Of a stretch of DNA of 64,000 bases, positions 46,686 to 55,253 are shown in pieces. The notes beneath the pieces were generated by a model. It was not told the DNA's origin, ran no database searches, and saw only the letters and a program-made list of their open reading frames with translations. Every line of letters begins with the position of its first letter. Positions within the stretch are counted from its first letter, which is position 1. The DNA is from Clostridiaceae bacterium (GTDB lineage Bacteria > Bacillota > Clostridia > Peptostreptococcales > T1SED10-28). A program made the translations under genes and the position numbers. The stretch spans positions 1-64,000 of the forward strand of contig PWFQ01000042.1 of the NCBI GenBank assembly GCA_003554105.1, given 5' to 3'.

Positions 46686-47567
46686 CTACTCATCACCGAA
46701 AATCTGTATTTTGATATTTTTCCCCGTAGGAGTTGCAGCCAATCCACCTAAAGCCGTTTCTTTGAGTTCAAAGGGCAATGATCGTCCGACTTTATACATT
46801 GCTTCAACAACCTCATCAAATGGAATAATACTTGTTACACCGCACAGTACCATTTCTGCGGAAATCAGAGCATTGGAAACCCCAAGTCCATTGCGTTTCT
46901 CACAGGGTGACTCAACTAATCCTGCAATAGGATCACATACCAGACCGAGAATATTTTTTAATGCAATAGCAGCAGCATGGAGTGCTTCTTCAGGTGATCC
47001 ACCCATCAATTCAACGATTCCCGCAGCTGCCATTGCTGCAGCAGAACCGGTTTCTGCCTGACAACCCCCTTCTGCTCCTGCAACAGTGGCATTTTTACTT
47101 ATCAATAAACCTACCCCGCTTGCTGTGAATAATGCCTTTATAAGCTTTTCGTCATGAAGATTATATTCCTCCTGCAAAGCAATAAATGCCCCGGGAATAA
47201 TCCCACTTGAACCGGCTGTGGGTGCCGCCACAATCTTACCCATAGACGCATTAACTTCTAAAACCCCCATAGAGTAAGCCATTGCTTTTTTCATAAAAGC
47301 TCCACAAACAGGACCATGAATTGACGCGGAGTTTTCGAATATTTTCTTTGCGTCTCCTCCGGTCAAGCCACTAATCGATATAATATCTTTTGTGACACCG
47401 CTTTTTACAGCCTGTTTCATAATATCATAACTGGAGTGCATCTCATTTATAATCTCATGTTTTGATTTCCCCGAAAGTTCGCATTCCCGAAGGATCATCA
47501 CTTCATATATGCTATGCTCCAAATCATTGCAAAGTTTTATTAGTTCTTTTCCCGTATTGAATTTCAA
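46686..47567 (-). CDS. sdaAA: L-serine dehydratase, iron-sulfur type, alpha subunit
   Basis: Catalytic subunit of the oxygen-sensitive 4Fe-4S serine dehydratase giving pyruvate and ammonia. The 293-residue protein carries the cysteine ligands within CDPIAGLVESPCEKRNG (about 213-229) and C105-like GPVCGAFMKKA, plus APTAGSSGIIPGAF. Start ATG 47567, 21 bases after the sdaAB stop, with GGAGGGAG upstream. Two-subunit (alpha/beta) form as in Peptoniphilus asaccharolyticus and Bacillus. Confidence 0.95.
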   Translation of the reverse strand: MKFNTGKELIKLCNDLEHSIYEVMILRECELSGKSKHEIINEMHSSYDIMKQAVKSGVTKDIISISGLTGGDAKKIFENSASIHGPVCGAFMKKAMAYSMGVLEVNASMGKIVAAPTAGSSGIIPGAFIALQEEYNLHDEKLIKALFTASGVGLLISKNATVAGAEGGCQAETGSAAAMAAAGIVELMGGSPEEALHAAAIALKNILGLVCDPIAGLVESPCEKRNGLGVSNALISAEMVLCGVTSIIPFDEVVEAMYKVGRSLPFELKETALGGLAATPTGKNIKIQIFGDE

Positions 47568-47588
47568 TAATCTCCCTCCTTCGGCTTT

Positions 47589-48260
47589 TTAATGTCGAAT
47601 ATTAATACTGTACGCATCAGTTACACCATCAATCCACTTGATTTCATCAATGGAATCCTGGTCAATGATCTCATCAGATTCAATAATCATAAAGGCTTCT
47701 TGCCCCTTCTCATGACGATAGACTCGCATAAAAGCAATATTTACTGTGTTTGACGCTAAACGCGCAGTCACTTTAGCAATGATTCCCGGACGATCGAAAT
47801 GAGGGACAACCAAAGTGAAATATTCACCGGTGAACCGAATTTTCAAGCCGTTGATTTCTGTGATTACTACATTTCCACCTCCGATAGAAGCACCTGTCAC
47901 ATACACTGATTCACCCTTGTGATTTTCAACACGAATCATCACTGAATTTGTATGCACATCACCAAGATCGGTTTCTATAAATTCATAGGAAACTCCTTGT
48001 TCTCTTGCCAGATCAAAAGAATATACAATTCTTTGATCATCTGGATCAAAACCAAGTAATCCTCCAACTAATGCCCGATCTGTACCATGACCTCTATAGG
48101 TTTTTGAAAAAGATCCGTGTAGAAAAAACTTTGCTGAAACAATTTTTCCTTTCGTCATTTTATTCGCTACTTTTCCGATTCTACAGGCTCCTGCAGTATG
48201 GGAACTGGATGGACCAATCATTTTCGGACCTAATACATCAAATACGCTTAATTCACTCAA
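47589..48260 (-). CDS. sdaAB: L-serine dehydratase, iron-sulfur type, beta subunit
   Basis: Beta subunit of the Fe-S serine dehydratase, 223 residues from the TTG at 48260. The start is set by AAAGGAGGG 7 bases upstream and by the family-typical start SELSVFDVLGPKMIGPSSSHTAG; the longer frame to 48299 would translate through a terminator hairpin. An N-terminal catalytic-lobe domain is followed by a C-terminal ACT domain (about 148-220, VPHFDRPGIIAKVTARLA), a possible site of serine-linked control. It precedes sdaAA. Confidence 0.94.
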   Translation of the reverse strand: MSELSVFDVLGPKMIGPSSSHTAGACRIGKVANKMTKGKIVSAKFFLHGSFSKTYRGHGTDRALVGGLLGFDPDDQRIVYSFDLAREQGVSYEFIETDLGDVHTNSVMIRVENHKGESVYVTGASIGGGNVVITEINGLKIRFTGEYFTLVVPHFDRPGIIAKVTARLASNTVNIAFMRVYRHEKGQEAFMIIESDEIIDQDSIDEIKWIDGVTDAYSINIRH

Positions 48261-48278
48261 AGAAGACCCTCCTTTGTC

Positions 48279-48309
48279 AGAAAAAAGATGGCGCATCACA
48301 CCATCTTTT
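48279..48309 (-). terminator. Hairpin terminator between ridA and sdaAB
   Basis: Minus strand AAAGATGG-TGTGATGCG-CCATCTTT followed by TTTTC, 30 bases after ridA and ending just before the sdaAB ribosome binding site. It may end most of the regulator-ridA transcripts or act as an attenuator of sdaAB-sdaAA. Confidence 0.75.
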
Positions 48310-48338
48310 GTAATTTCACTTTATGATTTTTTCAGTAA

Positions 48339-48719
48339 TTATTCTTTCACTGCAATTGCTTCAATTTCAACTTTAACATCCTTCGGCAGTCGAGCAACTT
48401 CCACACAGGCTCTCGCAGGTTTGTGATCTTTGAAAAAATCTCCGTAGACCTGGTTAATCAAGCCGAACTCATCCATGTCTTTTATGAATATGGTTGTCTT
48501 AACAATATCTTCAACATCAAATCCTGCTTCCTCCACAATTGCCCGGAGGTTTTTAAGAGATTGCAGGGTCTGCTCTTGAACGTCCTCTGATATCAGTTCC
48601 ATTGTTTCAGGTTTAAACGGAATTTGGCCTGAAACAAAAAGCATTCCGTTCACCTCTACTCCTTGTGAGTATGCACCGATTGCAGCAGGAGCACCCTCTG
48701 TTTGAATCATTTTTTTCAT
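48339..48719 (-). CDS. ridA: RidA family reactive intermediate deaminase
   Basis: Hydrolyses reactive enamine/imine intermediates such as 2-aminoacrylate, protecting PLP enzymes. The 126-residue protein has the RidA patterns GAYSQGVEVNGMLFVSGQIP and the C-terminal ARACVEVARLPKDVKVEIEAIA, including the Arg that binds the carboxylate. ATG 48719 is preferred (GAGGAG 7 bases upstream) over 48725. Position directly before the serine dehydratase genes fits handling of 2-aminoacrylate, which serine dehydration releases. Confidence 0.93.
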   Translation of the reverse strand: MKKMIQTEGAPAAIGAYSQGVEVNGMLFVSGQIPFKPETMELISEDVQEQTLQSLKNLRAIVEEAGFDVEDIVKTTIFIKDMDEFGLINQVYGDFFKDHKPARACVEVARLPKDVKVEIEAIAVKE

Positions 48720-48734
48720 CTTCATTCTCCTCTC

Positions 48735-49379
48735 CTATCCATGTATTCGGATTTCATCCAGGTAGTTATAAATTGTGTACCTTGAAACGCAAAGAATTTT
48801 TGCAACATAATCAATTGCTCCCTTAATTAGGAAAGCACCCTGATCGTCAAGTTTCTTAACAATTTTCACTTTTTCTTCTTTGTTCATATAAGCAACCGGA
48901 CGCCCGAAAGATTCCAACGTATCAGTCACAATATTAACTAAAATATCATTTACGTTGTTCGTCTCAAAATCACCGATTTTCGTATCTCCTTCTGTATCAG
49001 TTTGAACCAACTCTTCAAGGGATTTTTGCGCAACGATAAACTCAGACACATTAATGTTAATACACATACACCCTATAATATCTTCATTTTCGTCGCGAAT
49101 AAACATTGTTGAAGATTTCAAAACTTTGCCATCTGAACTTTTGTTTTTATAGTTAAGGATATTATCAGCTTTTTTTCCCCTGCGTATTGCTTGGATTCCT
49201 ACATCGAGCATTGGACTCCCAACGGTTCTTCCTGTTACATGACCATTATATATGGCAATGATGGATTTATTCGAGTCCTTAATCTCATGCAATACCACTT
49301 CGCAATTTTTCCCAAAGGTTTTGCCGACTCCTTCAACAAGTGGAATCATACTTTTTAAAATTGGATGGATGTTTTTCAT
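48735..49379 (-). CDS. YheO/DauR-type PAS-HTH transcriptional regulator
   Basis: Regulator of 214 residues with an N-terminal YheO-like PAS domain (about 7-115; HPILKSMIPLVEGVGKTFG, NCEVVLHEI) and a C-terminal helix-turn-helix (about 165-212; GAIDYVAKILCVSRYTIYNYLDEIR). Relatives such as DauR repress amino-acid catabolic genes. It lies 15 bases before ridA and upstream of sdaAB-sdaAA, so it may control serine (or another amino acid) breakdown; this target is inference. ATG 49379 follows TGAGGCG, 15 bases after rsfS. Confidence 0.88.
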   Translation of the reverse strand: MKNIHPILKSMIPLVEGVGKTFGKNCEVVLHEIKDSNKSIIAIYNGHVTGRTVGSPMLDVGIQAIRRGKKADNILNYKNKSSDGKVLKSSTMFIRDENEDIIGCMCININVSEFIVAQKSLEELVQTDTEGDTKIGDFETNNVNDILVNIVTDTLESFGRPVAYMNKEEKVKIVKKLDDQGAFLIKGAIDYVAKILCVSRYTIYNYLDEIRIHG

Positions 49380-49394
49380 TCTAACGCCTCATTT

Positions 49395-49748
49395 CTATTG
49401 ATTATTGACATCAATGATTCGGGCATCTTGCCAGATCTTTTCCAGGTTATAGAACTCCCGCGTGTCTTTATCAAAAATATGTACCACGATATCTCCATAA
49501 TCCAGCAAAATCCAGTTTCCCATTTGGTACCCTTCTTTATTATAAATAAATAATTCCTGTTCTTCAAGCTCCTTCACGATTTCATCAGCAATAACTTTTG
49601 TTTGTCTGGCTGAATCACCGTGAGTAATCACAAAATAATCAGCGATGGTGGACACCTTCTCCAAATCAATTACCCGAAGGTCTTTTCCGTGTTTTTCATC
49701 AATTGACTTTAAAATCACTTCTAGCATTTTATTATTTCTTTGATTCAT
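49395..49748 (-). CDS. rsfS: Ribosomal silencing factor RsfS
   Basis: Binds ribosomal protein L14 (uL14) and blocks subunit joining under nutrient limitation. The 117-residue protein has the DUF143 pattern: VIDLEKVSTIADYFVITHG (about 25-43), ARQTKVIADEI, and DYGDIVVHIFDKDTREFYNLEKIW. ATG 49748 follows AGGAGGG and overlaps the yqeK end by 17 bases. The nadD-yqeK-rsfS order is conserved in Firmicutes. Confidence 0.96.
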   Translation of the reverse strand: MNQRNNKMLEVILKSIDEKHGKDLRVIDLEKVSTIADYFVITHGDSARQTKVIADEIVKELEEQELFIYNKEGYQMGNWILLDYGDIVVHIFDKDTREFYNLEKIWQDARIIDVNNQ

Positions 49749-50343
49749 TCGAACCCTCCTTTTTATTTATTAACTTTCTCAACAAATCATTTCTCGCTTC
49801 AATAGTGTCGGGATGGATCAATCGGTTCTTATCAACAAGGTGTTCAATCGTATGATTTAATGCCTGAAGAACTCCTCGATCCAAATTATGATAAGCTGAT
49901 ATTCTCAGTTCTTCAACACCATGAAAACTTCGATTTTCTTCTATATAGTCTGCTAAGTAAATGACTTTTTCCAGACTTCCCATACCTTTCCGGCCCGTTG
50001 TATGATACTGAATTGCACAAAGGATTTCCCGATCTTCAATTAAATTTGACGAACATGCATAATGAGCTGCAATAATACCGTGGAGAAGTTCCGGACTTTC
50101 CATAAACTCTTCAGTTGTCTTTATGTTGTTCATCAGTAAATAATCGTGCGATGTCTCCTTCGACCATCCTTTTGCAAAGTCATGGAATAATGCTGCAATA
50201 ACAGCTTTCTCTTCGTTAACATCATTTAATTGTGCCAGACGTTTTGCAGCGTCTACAACACCTAATGTGTGTATGAACCGTTTTTCTGATAAGTCTGCTT
50301 TCACTTTTTTATACAGTCTGTTTATTAGTTTTTTAGATTCCAT
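49732..50343 (-). CDS. yqeK: HD-domain hydrolase YqeK (diadenosine tetraphosphatase)
   Basis: HD-superfamily phosphohydrolase of 203 residues. Relatives cleave Ap4A symmetrically to ADP. The HD metal-binding signature is ALFHDFAKGW (about 49-58), with flanking RFIHTLGVVDAAKRLA (first His) and HGIIAAHYA. ATG 50343 touches the nadD stop. It is followed by rsfS. Confidence 0.93.
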   Translation of the reverse strand: MESKKLINRLYKKVKADLSEKRFIHTLGVVDAAKRLAQLNDVNEEKAVIAALFHDFAKGWSKETSHDYLLMNNIKTTEEFMESPELLHGIIAAHYACSSNLIEDREILCAIQYHTTGRKGMGSLEKVIYLADYIEENRSFHGVEELRISAYHNLDRGVLQALNHTIEHLVDKNRLIHPDTIEARNDLLRKLINKKEGSNESKK

Positions 50344-50963
50344 TATTCGCTATCCTCTTTGTGATATAACTTATACTTTTTAATATACTCTTCAACTTCA
50401 TCAGGGACAAGGTATTTAATGCTTTTATTCCATCCAACAAGTTTGCGAATTACTGTAGCAGACACATTAAGTGTTTTAGCGTATACTGTCTGGATGTTAC
50501 AGTCAAACTGCTTTGAATACTCTTTTATTTTATCCTCCACTTTACTGGTTTTATAGTAGCTGCGTGAAAGTACGATCAAATCAACCATTTTAAAAAAATA
50601 TTCGAGATTGCGCCAGGAATCCATCTCTAAGAAGGCATCCGCACCAATGATAAAGTAAAATTTCGTACCCTCTTCATAACATGCTTCCATTTCTTTAATC
50701 GTATCAATTGTGTAAGTTACTTTAGATTGATAAATTTCATAGTCACTCACGATAAAGTTCGGATTATCTTTTACAGCGAGCTGGACCATCTCCAATCTAT
50801 GTTTTCCGTCGGTAATTTCCTTGTCCAGTTTATGAGGAGGATTCCCCGAAGGAATAAACACAATTTCATCCAGGTTATGTTCCTCCAAAGCGATTTGTGC
50901 GATGCGCAGGTGACCGAAATGAATAGGGTCAAACGTTCCTCCAATGATCCCAATATGTTTCAT
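50343..50963 (-). CDS. nadD: Nicotinate-nucleotide adenylyltransferase
   Basis: Adenylates nicotinate mononucleotide in NAD synthesis. The 206-residue protein opens with the nucleotidyltransferase motif GIIGGTFDPIHFGHLRIA (with T/HxGH) and ends with NVSATVIRKLV (ISSTxIR-type motif). ATG 50963 (MKHIGIIGG) has AAGGTGG upstream; the frame start at 50972 is 3 codons longer. Operon order yhbY-nadD-yqeK-rsfS. Confidence 0.95.
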   Translation of the reverse strand: MKHIGIIGGTFDPIHFGHLRIAQIALEEHNLDEIVFIPSGNPPHKLDKEITDGKHRLEMVQLAVKDNPNFIVSDYEIYQSKVTYTIDTIKEMEACYEEGTKFYFIIGADAFLEMDSWRNLEYFFKMVDLIVLSRSYYKTSKVEDKIKEYSKQFDCNIQTVYAKTLNVSATVIRKLVGWNKSIKYLVPDEVEEYIKKYKLYHKEDSE

Positions 50964-51002
50964 GCTAACCACCTTCTTTCAAAGATTTCCGCAATTCTTT
51001 GA

Positions 51003-51296
51003 CTACCTTTTGGGAATGTGGATATTTTTATTCTCTTTTGATTCCTTGTAGATTACAAACTTTTTACCGATTACTTGCACCAACTCACCTTCTACAAGAT
51101 CTGCAACTTCCGCTGCCGCTTCTCTAGTTTCTAAATCGCAATTATCCAAAACTGTGATTTTAATTAACTCCCGTGCTTCTAAGGCTAGTTTCACCTGCTC
51201 AATAAAATTAGGCGTAATTCCTCCCTTGCCGATTTGAAAAATTGCATCAATACCGTTAGCCAGTGATTTAAGATAACTCCGTTCTTTTCCCTTCAA
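51003..51296 (-). CDS. yhbY: YhbY/CRM-domain RNA-binding protein
   Basis: Small CRM-domain protein of 97 residues associated with pre-50S ribosomal particles. It shows ERSYLKSLANGIDAIFQIGKGG (split, about 5-26) and the GxxG-like RNA-binding loop, then ELIKITVLDNC and VQVIGKKFVIYKES. The start is TTG 51296 with GGAGG 7 bases upstream, 12 bases after obg. Confidence 0.92.
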   Translation of the reverse strand: MKGKERSYLKSLANGIDAIFQIGKGGITPNFIEQVKLALEARELIKITVLDNCDLETREAAAEVADLVEGELVQVIGKKFVIYKESKENKNIHIPKR

Positions 51297-51308
51297 TACA
51301 CTTCCTCC

Positions 51309-52592
51309 TTATTCTGCATAATCAAACTCAATATCACCAATTTTTACGAGATCTCCATCTTGAATCCCAAGTTCACGAAGACGATCAACCACTCCGTGGT
51401 CTCTTAGATATTTTTGGAAGTAATTCATCGACTCTGTATCTTCAAAATTAACTGAATCGATTAATCTCTCGATTTTCTTCCCTTCTATGACGAAAGCTCC
51501 CTTTTCTTTAAAGACATTTATTGGATCTTCTTTTTTCTGCTCATGTTGATAAACTTTTACCTCTTCAGTCTTGGGTAACTCCGGTGTCTCTTGTTCGAGT
51601 TGCTTTAGTTTTGCCATGACGACATCCAGAAATGTATCCAGCCCTTGATTGGTTAAAGCGGAAGTTTCATAAAAGACCATTCCTTCTTTTTCTACCCTCT
51701 CCTTCAGGTTTTCAATCAAGGATGGATCATCAAGAAGATCAGATTTATTTCCAATCACAATCCGACATTTGCTGATGAGATTTTCATCATATTTTTGAAG
51801 TTCAAAATTAATTTTTTCAAAATCCTCCAGAGGGTTTCGATTTTCCGATCCTGATATATCAACTACATGAACCAGCAGTTTTGTTCTCGCTGTATGCTTT
51901 AAAAATTCATGTCCAAGTCCTACCCCTTCATGTGCTCCTTCAACGAGACCCGGTATATCCGCCAAAGTAAAGCTATCAACACCTTTGTAGTTAACAATCC
52001 CTAAATTAGGATGCAAAGTTGTAAAGTGATAATCCGCAATTTTCGGTTTCGCACTGGTCACCATTGATAAAAGAGTTGATTTTCCCACATTTGGGAATCC
52101 TATCAAACCAACGTCAGCAACAACCTTTAATTCTAGCTCAATCTCTAATTCATCTGTTTTTTTACCCGGTGTTGCAAATTTTGGAGCTCGTCTTGTTGAT
52201 GTTTTGAATCGTGTGTTTCCTTTACCCCCATGTCCGCCTTCCTGGATTAATGCATAGTCATCTTTTTCTACCAAATCTGCTAAAATTTCTCCGGTTTCCT
52301 TGTGCTTAACGATCGTCCCGGGAGGAACTTTAATGTAAAGATCCTCTCCATTTTTTCCAGTACGATTGGATTTTGATCCGTTATCCCCGTTCATTGCCCG
52401 GTAATGCTTCTTATAACGAAAATCGACCAAAGTACGTGTACCTTCATCAACGACAAAATAAACATCTCCACCTTTACCACCGTCTCCGCCGGCCGGTCCT
52501 CCAGATGGTTCGTATTTTTCTCTGCGCCAAGCAACAACACCATCACCGCCATTACCTGCCTTTATTTTAATATCCACTTTATCAATAAACAT
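51309..52592 (-). CDS. obg: Obg family GTPase (50S assembly/stress)
   Basis: Large GTPase involved in 50S ribosome maturation and ppGpp-linked control. The 427-residue protein has the glycine-rich Obg fold (about 1-158), the G domain (GFPNVGKSTLL about 165-175, DIPGLVEGA, NKSDL) and a C-terminal OCT domain (about 345-427). ATG 52592 (MFIDKVDIKIKAG) has AAGGGGG 5 bases upstream; a longer frame start at 52625 is rejected. A terminator separates it from rpmA. Confidence 0.96.
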   Translation of the reverse strand: MFIDKVDIKIKAGNGGDGVVAWRREKYEPSGGPAGGDGGKGGDVYFVVDEGTRTLVDFRYKKHYRAMNGDNGSKSNRTGKNGEDLYIKVPPGTIVKHKETGEILADLVEKDDYALIQEGGHGGKGNTRFKTSTRRAPKFATPGKKTDELEIELELKVVADVGLIGFPNVGKSTLLSMVTSAKPKIADYHFTTLHPNLGIVNYKGVDSFTLADIPGLVEGAHEGVGLGHEFLKHTARTKLLVHVVDISGSENRNPLEDFEKINFELQKYDENLISKCRIVIGNKSDLLDDPSLIENLKERVEKEGMVFYETSALTNQGLDTFLDVVMAKLKQLEQETPELPKTEEVKVYQHEQKKEDPINVFKEKGAFVIEGKKIERLIDSVNFEDTESMNYFQKYLRDHGVVDRLRELGIQDGDLVKIGDIEFDYAE

Positions 52593-52671
52593 ATTATCCC
52601 CCTTATTCTTTATGGTATCTATCATTTTACTCTGTTATTACCCATTCCCGCATCAAGTTCCGGGGCCTTTC

Positions 52672-52700
52672 TAAAAAAAAACCGCCTTTATGGCGGTTTA
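52672..52700 (-). terminator. Intrinsic terminator after rpmA
   Basis: Minus strand AAACCGCC-ATAAA-GGCGGTTT followed by a T-run of more than six, 13 bases after the rpmA stop. It closes the rplU-prp-rpmA unit. Confidence 0.92.
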
Positions 52701-52712
52701 TTCCCTGCTTGA

Positions 52713-52991
52713 TTAGTTTGGGTAGATGCTTACCTGTTTCTTGTTTTTCCCTTTGCGCTCAAACTTCACTGATCCATCGATCGTTGCGAAAAGAGTATCA
52801 TCTCCACCTCTGCGAACATTGAATCCCGGGTGAATTTTAGTACCTCTTTGTCGAACTAAAATGTTTCCGGCTAAAACGTGTTGACCGTCGCCTTTTTTCA
52901 CTCCTAATCGTTTGGAGATACTGTCTCGACCGTTTTTGGTACTTCCAACACCTTTTTTACTGGCAAATAATTGCAAATTCATTTTTATCAT
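52713..52991 (-). CDS. rpmA: 50S ribosomal protein L27, with cleavable N-terminus
   Basis: Ribosomal protein bL27 of 92 residues reaching the peptidyl transferase centre. The N-terminal extension [10 protein letters not shown] precedes [14 protein letters not shown]; in Firmicutes this LQLFA-type extension is removed by the protease Prp, whose gene is directly upstream. ATG 52991 has GGAGG 8 bases before it. Confidence 0.97.
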   Translation of the reverse strand: MIKMNLQLFASKKGVGSTKNGRDSISKRLGVKKGDGQHVLAGNILVRQRGTKIHPGFNVRRGGDDTLFATIDGSVKFERKGKNKKQVSIYPN

Positions 52992-52994
52992 CGA

Positions 52995-53324
52995 TTACAC
53001 CTCCAGTTCTTCGATTTCCACAAACTCGGAATAACTTCGCTGAACATTGATGAAGCCTAAATAAATCGTATCAATTATCGGTTGAACAAGTTTCCATTCC
53101 TCTTTTGAAAGATCTTTTGGAACTTTACAAGAAAGATATCCGGATTCTATGACGTACTCAGGATTTATCTTTGCGATTTCTATAAGACCAATAATCGCAG
53201 TTTGTCCTAAAACCGAGATTGCAGAGCAGACAATGTCCTCTCCATGCTCTCCGGCTTCAGCATGACCTTCAATTTCAAAAAAAGTTATTCGATTATTTTT
53301 TTTCTCAAATTTCACTTTTACCAT
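52995..53324 (-). CDS. prp: Ribosomal-processing cysteine protease Prp
   Basis: Cysteine protease of 109 residues that removes the N-terminal extension of L27. The catalytic pair is visible as His21 (EIEGHAEAG) and Cys33 (EDIVCSAIS), in the family order. It lies between rplU and rpmA, the usual place. The ribosome binding site is weak, and ATG 53324 is only 10 bases after the rplU stop, so translation is likely coupled to rplU. Confidence 0.95.
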   Translation of the reverse strand: MVKVKFEKKNNRITFFEIEGHAEAGEHGEDIVCSAISVLGQTAIIGLIEIAKINPEYVIESGYLSCKVPKDLSKEEWKLVQPIIDTIYLGFINVQRSYSEFVEIEELEV

Positions 53325-53334
53325 GGGTCATCAA

Positions 53335-53646
53335 CTATCCGTTGATTTTTTCGATTATCAGCTTTGTATAAGGCTGTCTATGACCCTGCTTCTTTCTGTA
53401 AGCCTTTTTAGGCTTGTACTTAAACACGATGATTTTTTTATTTTTACCATGTTTTTCAACTTTCGCTTCAACGGTTGCACCTTCAATAACAGGTGTTCCA
53501 AAAACGAAACCGTCTTCTTTTGCAACTCCCAGAACACGATCAAGAGTTACGTTTTCTCCTTCTGTCACATCAAGTTTTTCAACAAAAAGAGTGTCTCCTT
53601 CTGCTACTTTGTATTGCTTTCCACCAGTCTCGATAATTGCGTACAT
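53335..53646 (-). CDS. rplU: 50S ribosomal protein L21
   Basis: Ribosomal protein bL21, 103 residues, with [14 protein letters not shown] at the N-terminus and the conserved [17 protein letters not shown] near the C-terminus. ATG 53646 follows GAGGAGG. It is preceded by a structured leader and a strong promoter. Confidence 0.97.
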   Translation of the reverse strand: MYAIIETGGKQYKVAEGDTLFVEKLDVTEGENVTLDRVLGVAKEDGFVFGTPVIEGATVEAKVEKHGKNKKIIVFKYKPKKAYRKKQGHRQPYTKLIIEKING

Positions 53647-53738
53647 TTATCAAGCACCTCCTCTTATCAAACTCGCCAAATAGAGGCAATCAACAAAGGT
53701 TCATTGATTTTCAACCTTACTTGCGCGGCTACTACGAA
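53647..53738 (-). ncRNA. L21 leader (5' UTR of rplU-prp-rpmA)
   Basis: A leader of about 90 bases between a strong promoter and rplU. It contains the segments GCCGCGCAAG, AGGTTGAAAA, AACCTTTGTTGATTGCC and CTATTTGGCGAG, with AGGTT able to pair with AACCT. This arrangement resembles the Firmicutes L21 leader, thought to give autogenous control by L21. The match was judged by eye. Confidence 0.65.
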
Positions 53739-53743
53739 TATAA

Positions 53744-53772
53744 ATAATATCATAGAATTCATTGTAAGTCAA
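53744..53772 (-). promoter_or_regulatory. rplU operon promoter
   Basis: Minus strand TTGACT (53767-53772), 17-base spacer, TATTAT (53744-53749), upstream of the L21 leader. Confidence 0.85.
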
Positions 53773-53782
53773 TAAAATGTCC

Positions 53783-55234
53783 TTAAAAAGATTCCTCTTC
53801 AATCCTTCCAATTTCAAAGTCTCCTCGAGAAACATCGGACCCTTTTTCCAGTACAAACTCGATGCCGAAATCCGATTGCACTTTGTGAAAAAATTCAGGA
53901 TGTTTAAGGATCTCGTCATAGTTTTTTTCAGAGAGCTTTAAACGAAATCGTTTTTCTTTTCGGTGATGAAGATAGAGAAGAATTTCTCCCTCGAGTTTTA
54001 AATACAGCCAATTAATTGATGGGTGATATCCTTTACCTATGCAATAATCACATGGTTCTTTTAGATATTCATCTATATGAATATAACTTCTTTTTCTCGT
54101 TAATTCCATCAAACCCAGTTTTGTAAATCCCAACACTTTGGTCTTTACAGGGTCTTTTTCAAGCTCGTGTTTCATTAAAGTAAGAATTTGATTATAATGT
54201 TTGCCTTTAGCCATATCGATAAAATCGATCACAATCATTCCGCTGATATTTCTTAATCGAATCTGTTTTCCGATTTCCAAGGCAGCTTCATAATTCGTAT
54301 CATAGACCGTTTCATCCACATCTCTTATGCCGATGTTTTTACCGGTATTTACATCAATTACAGTGAGGGCTTCCGTTTTGTCAATTACTATGTATCCTCC
54401 GCTTTTTAACCAAACACGGTCTTTAAAAACGGAGCTCAGTTGTGAAATAACTGAGGTCTCCATTAACAAAGGCGTGGAGTCTCCATAATGACGAATCCGC
54501 TCCTTCAAATCCGGGTTGAAAACCTCCATTAAGGCTTTGCAGGAATCATAAGTCTCTCCATCATTCACCAATACCTCTTGTATTTGATCATGAAAATAAT
54601 CTCTTAACATTCCTTTAATGAGATTCATCTCTTTGTATAAGAGTTTCGGTGAATACTCGTATGAAGAGATCACTTTTATATTTTCCCAAAGACGAAGAAG
54701 GTCGTGCAGTTCCTTCTCAAAATCTTCTGCATTATAATCTTCCGCAGCAGTTCGAATAATTACACCATATTCCTTTGGAAGTATTTTCTCAACCTCTGAT
54801 CGTAAACGCTGTCTTTCTTTAAAGCTTTTAATGTTTCGAGAAATTCGCACCTCAGGCTCAAAGGGTAAAAAAACCAAATTCCTTCCAGGAATCCCTATCT
54901 TTCTTGAGATCTTTGGTCCCTTTTCCCCTAATGACTCTTTTGTTACTTGAACAAGGATTTCCTGCCCTTTTTTCAAAATTTCATTGATCATCTCTTCATT
55001 ACCGTTTGCGACCTTTGCATCCTGCAGTGACAAATATGCATTCTTGTTATGACCAATATCAACAAAGGCTGCATTCATTCCCGGCAATACGTCCATAACT
55101 TTCCCCAAATAAACATTATTAACTGATTTATCGATATTTTTGGCTTCCACCCTAAAATCGATTAATCCTCTCTGCTCGTCAATTATTGCAACCCGGTCTT
55201 CTAATAATCCAATGTCAATAATCATTTTCTCCAT
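53783..55234 (-). CDS. rng: Ribonuclease E/G family endoribonuclease
   Basis: Endoribonuclease of about 483 residues in the RNase G/CafA class. It has an embedded S1 domain (about 15-105), a 5' sensor region, the DNase I-like catalytic domain with Asp residues in VIDVNTGKN and MIVIDFIDMAKG, and a zinc-link motif CDYC. Start ATG 55234 is the best candidate though its ribosome binding site is weak; the frame is open to 55303 and would overlap the previous gene. It follows the TIGR03936 gene by 19 bases and precedes the rplU promoter. Confidence 0.92.
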   Translation of the reverse strand: MEKMIIDIGLLEDRVAIIDEQRGLIDFRVEAKNIDKSVNNVYLGKVMDVLPGMNAAFVDIGHNKNAYLSLQDAKVANGNEEMINEILKKGQEILVQVTKESLGEKGPKISRKIGIPGRNLVFLPFEPEVRISRNIKSFKERQRLRSEVEKILPKEYGVIIRTAAEDYNAEDFEKELHDLLRLWENIKVISSYEYSPKLLYKEMNLIKGMLRDYFHDQIQEVLVNDGETYDSCKALMEVFNPDLKERIRHYGDSTPLLMETSVISQLSSVFKDRVWLKSGGYIVIDKTEALTVIDVNTGKNIGIRDVDETVYDTNYEAALEIGKQIRLRNISGMIVIDFIDMAKGKHYNQILTLMKHELEKDPVKTKVLGFTKLGLMELTRKRSYIHIDEYLKEPCDYCIGKGYHPSINWLYLKLEGEILLYLHHRKEKRFRLKLSEKNYDEILKHPEFFHKVQSDFGIEFVLEKGSDVSRGDFEIGRIEEESF

Positions 55235-55253
55235 TATTCCCACACCCTTTGCA

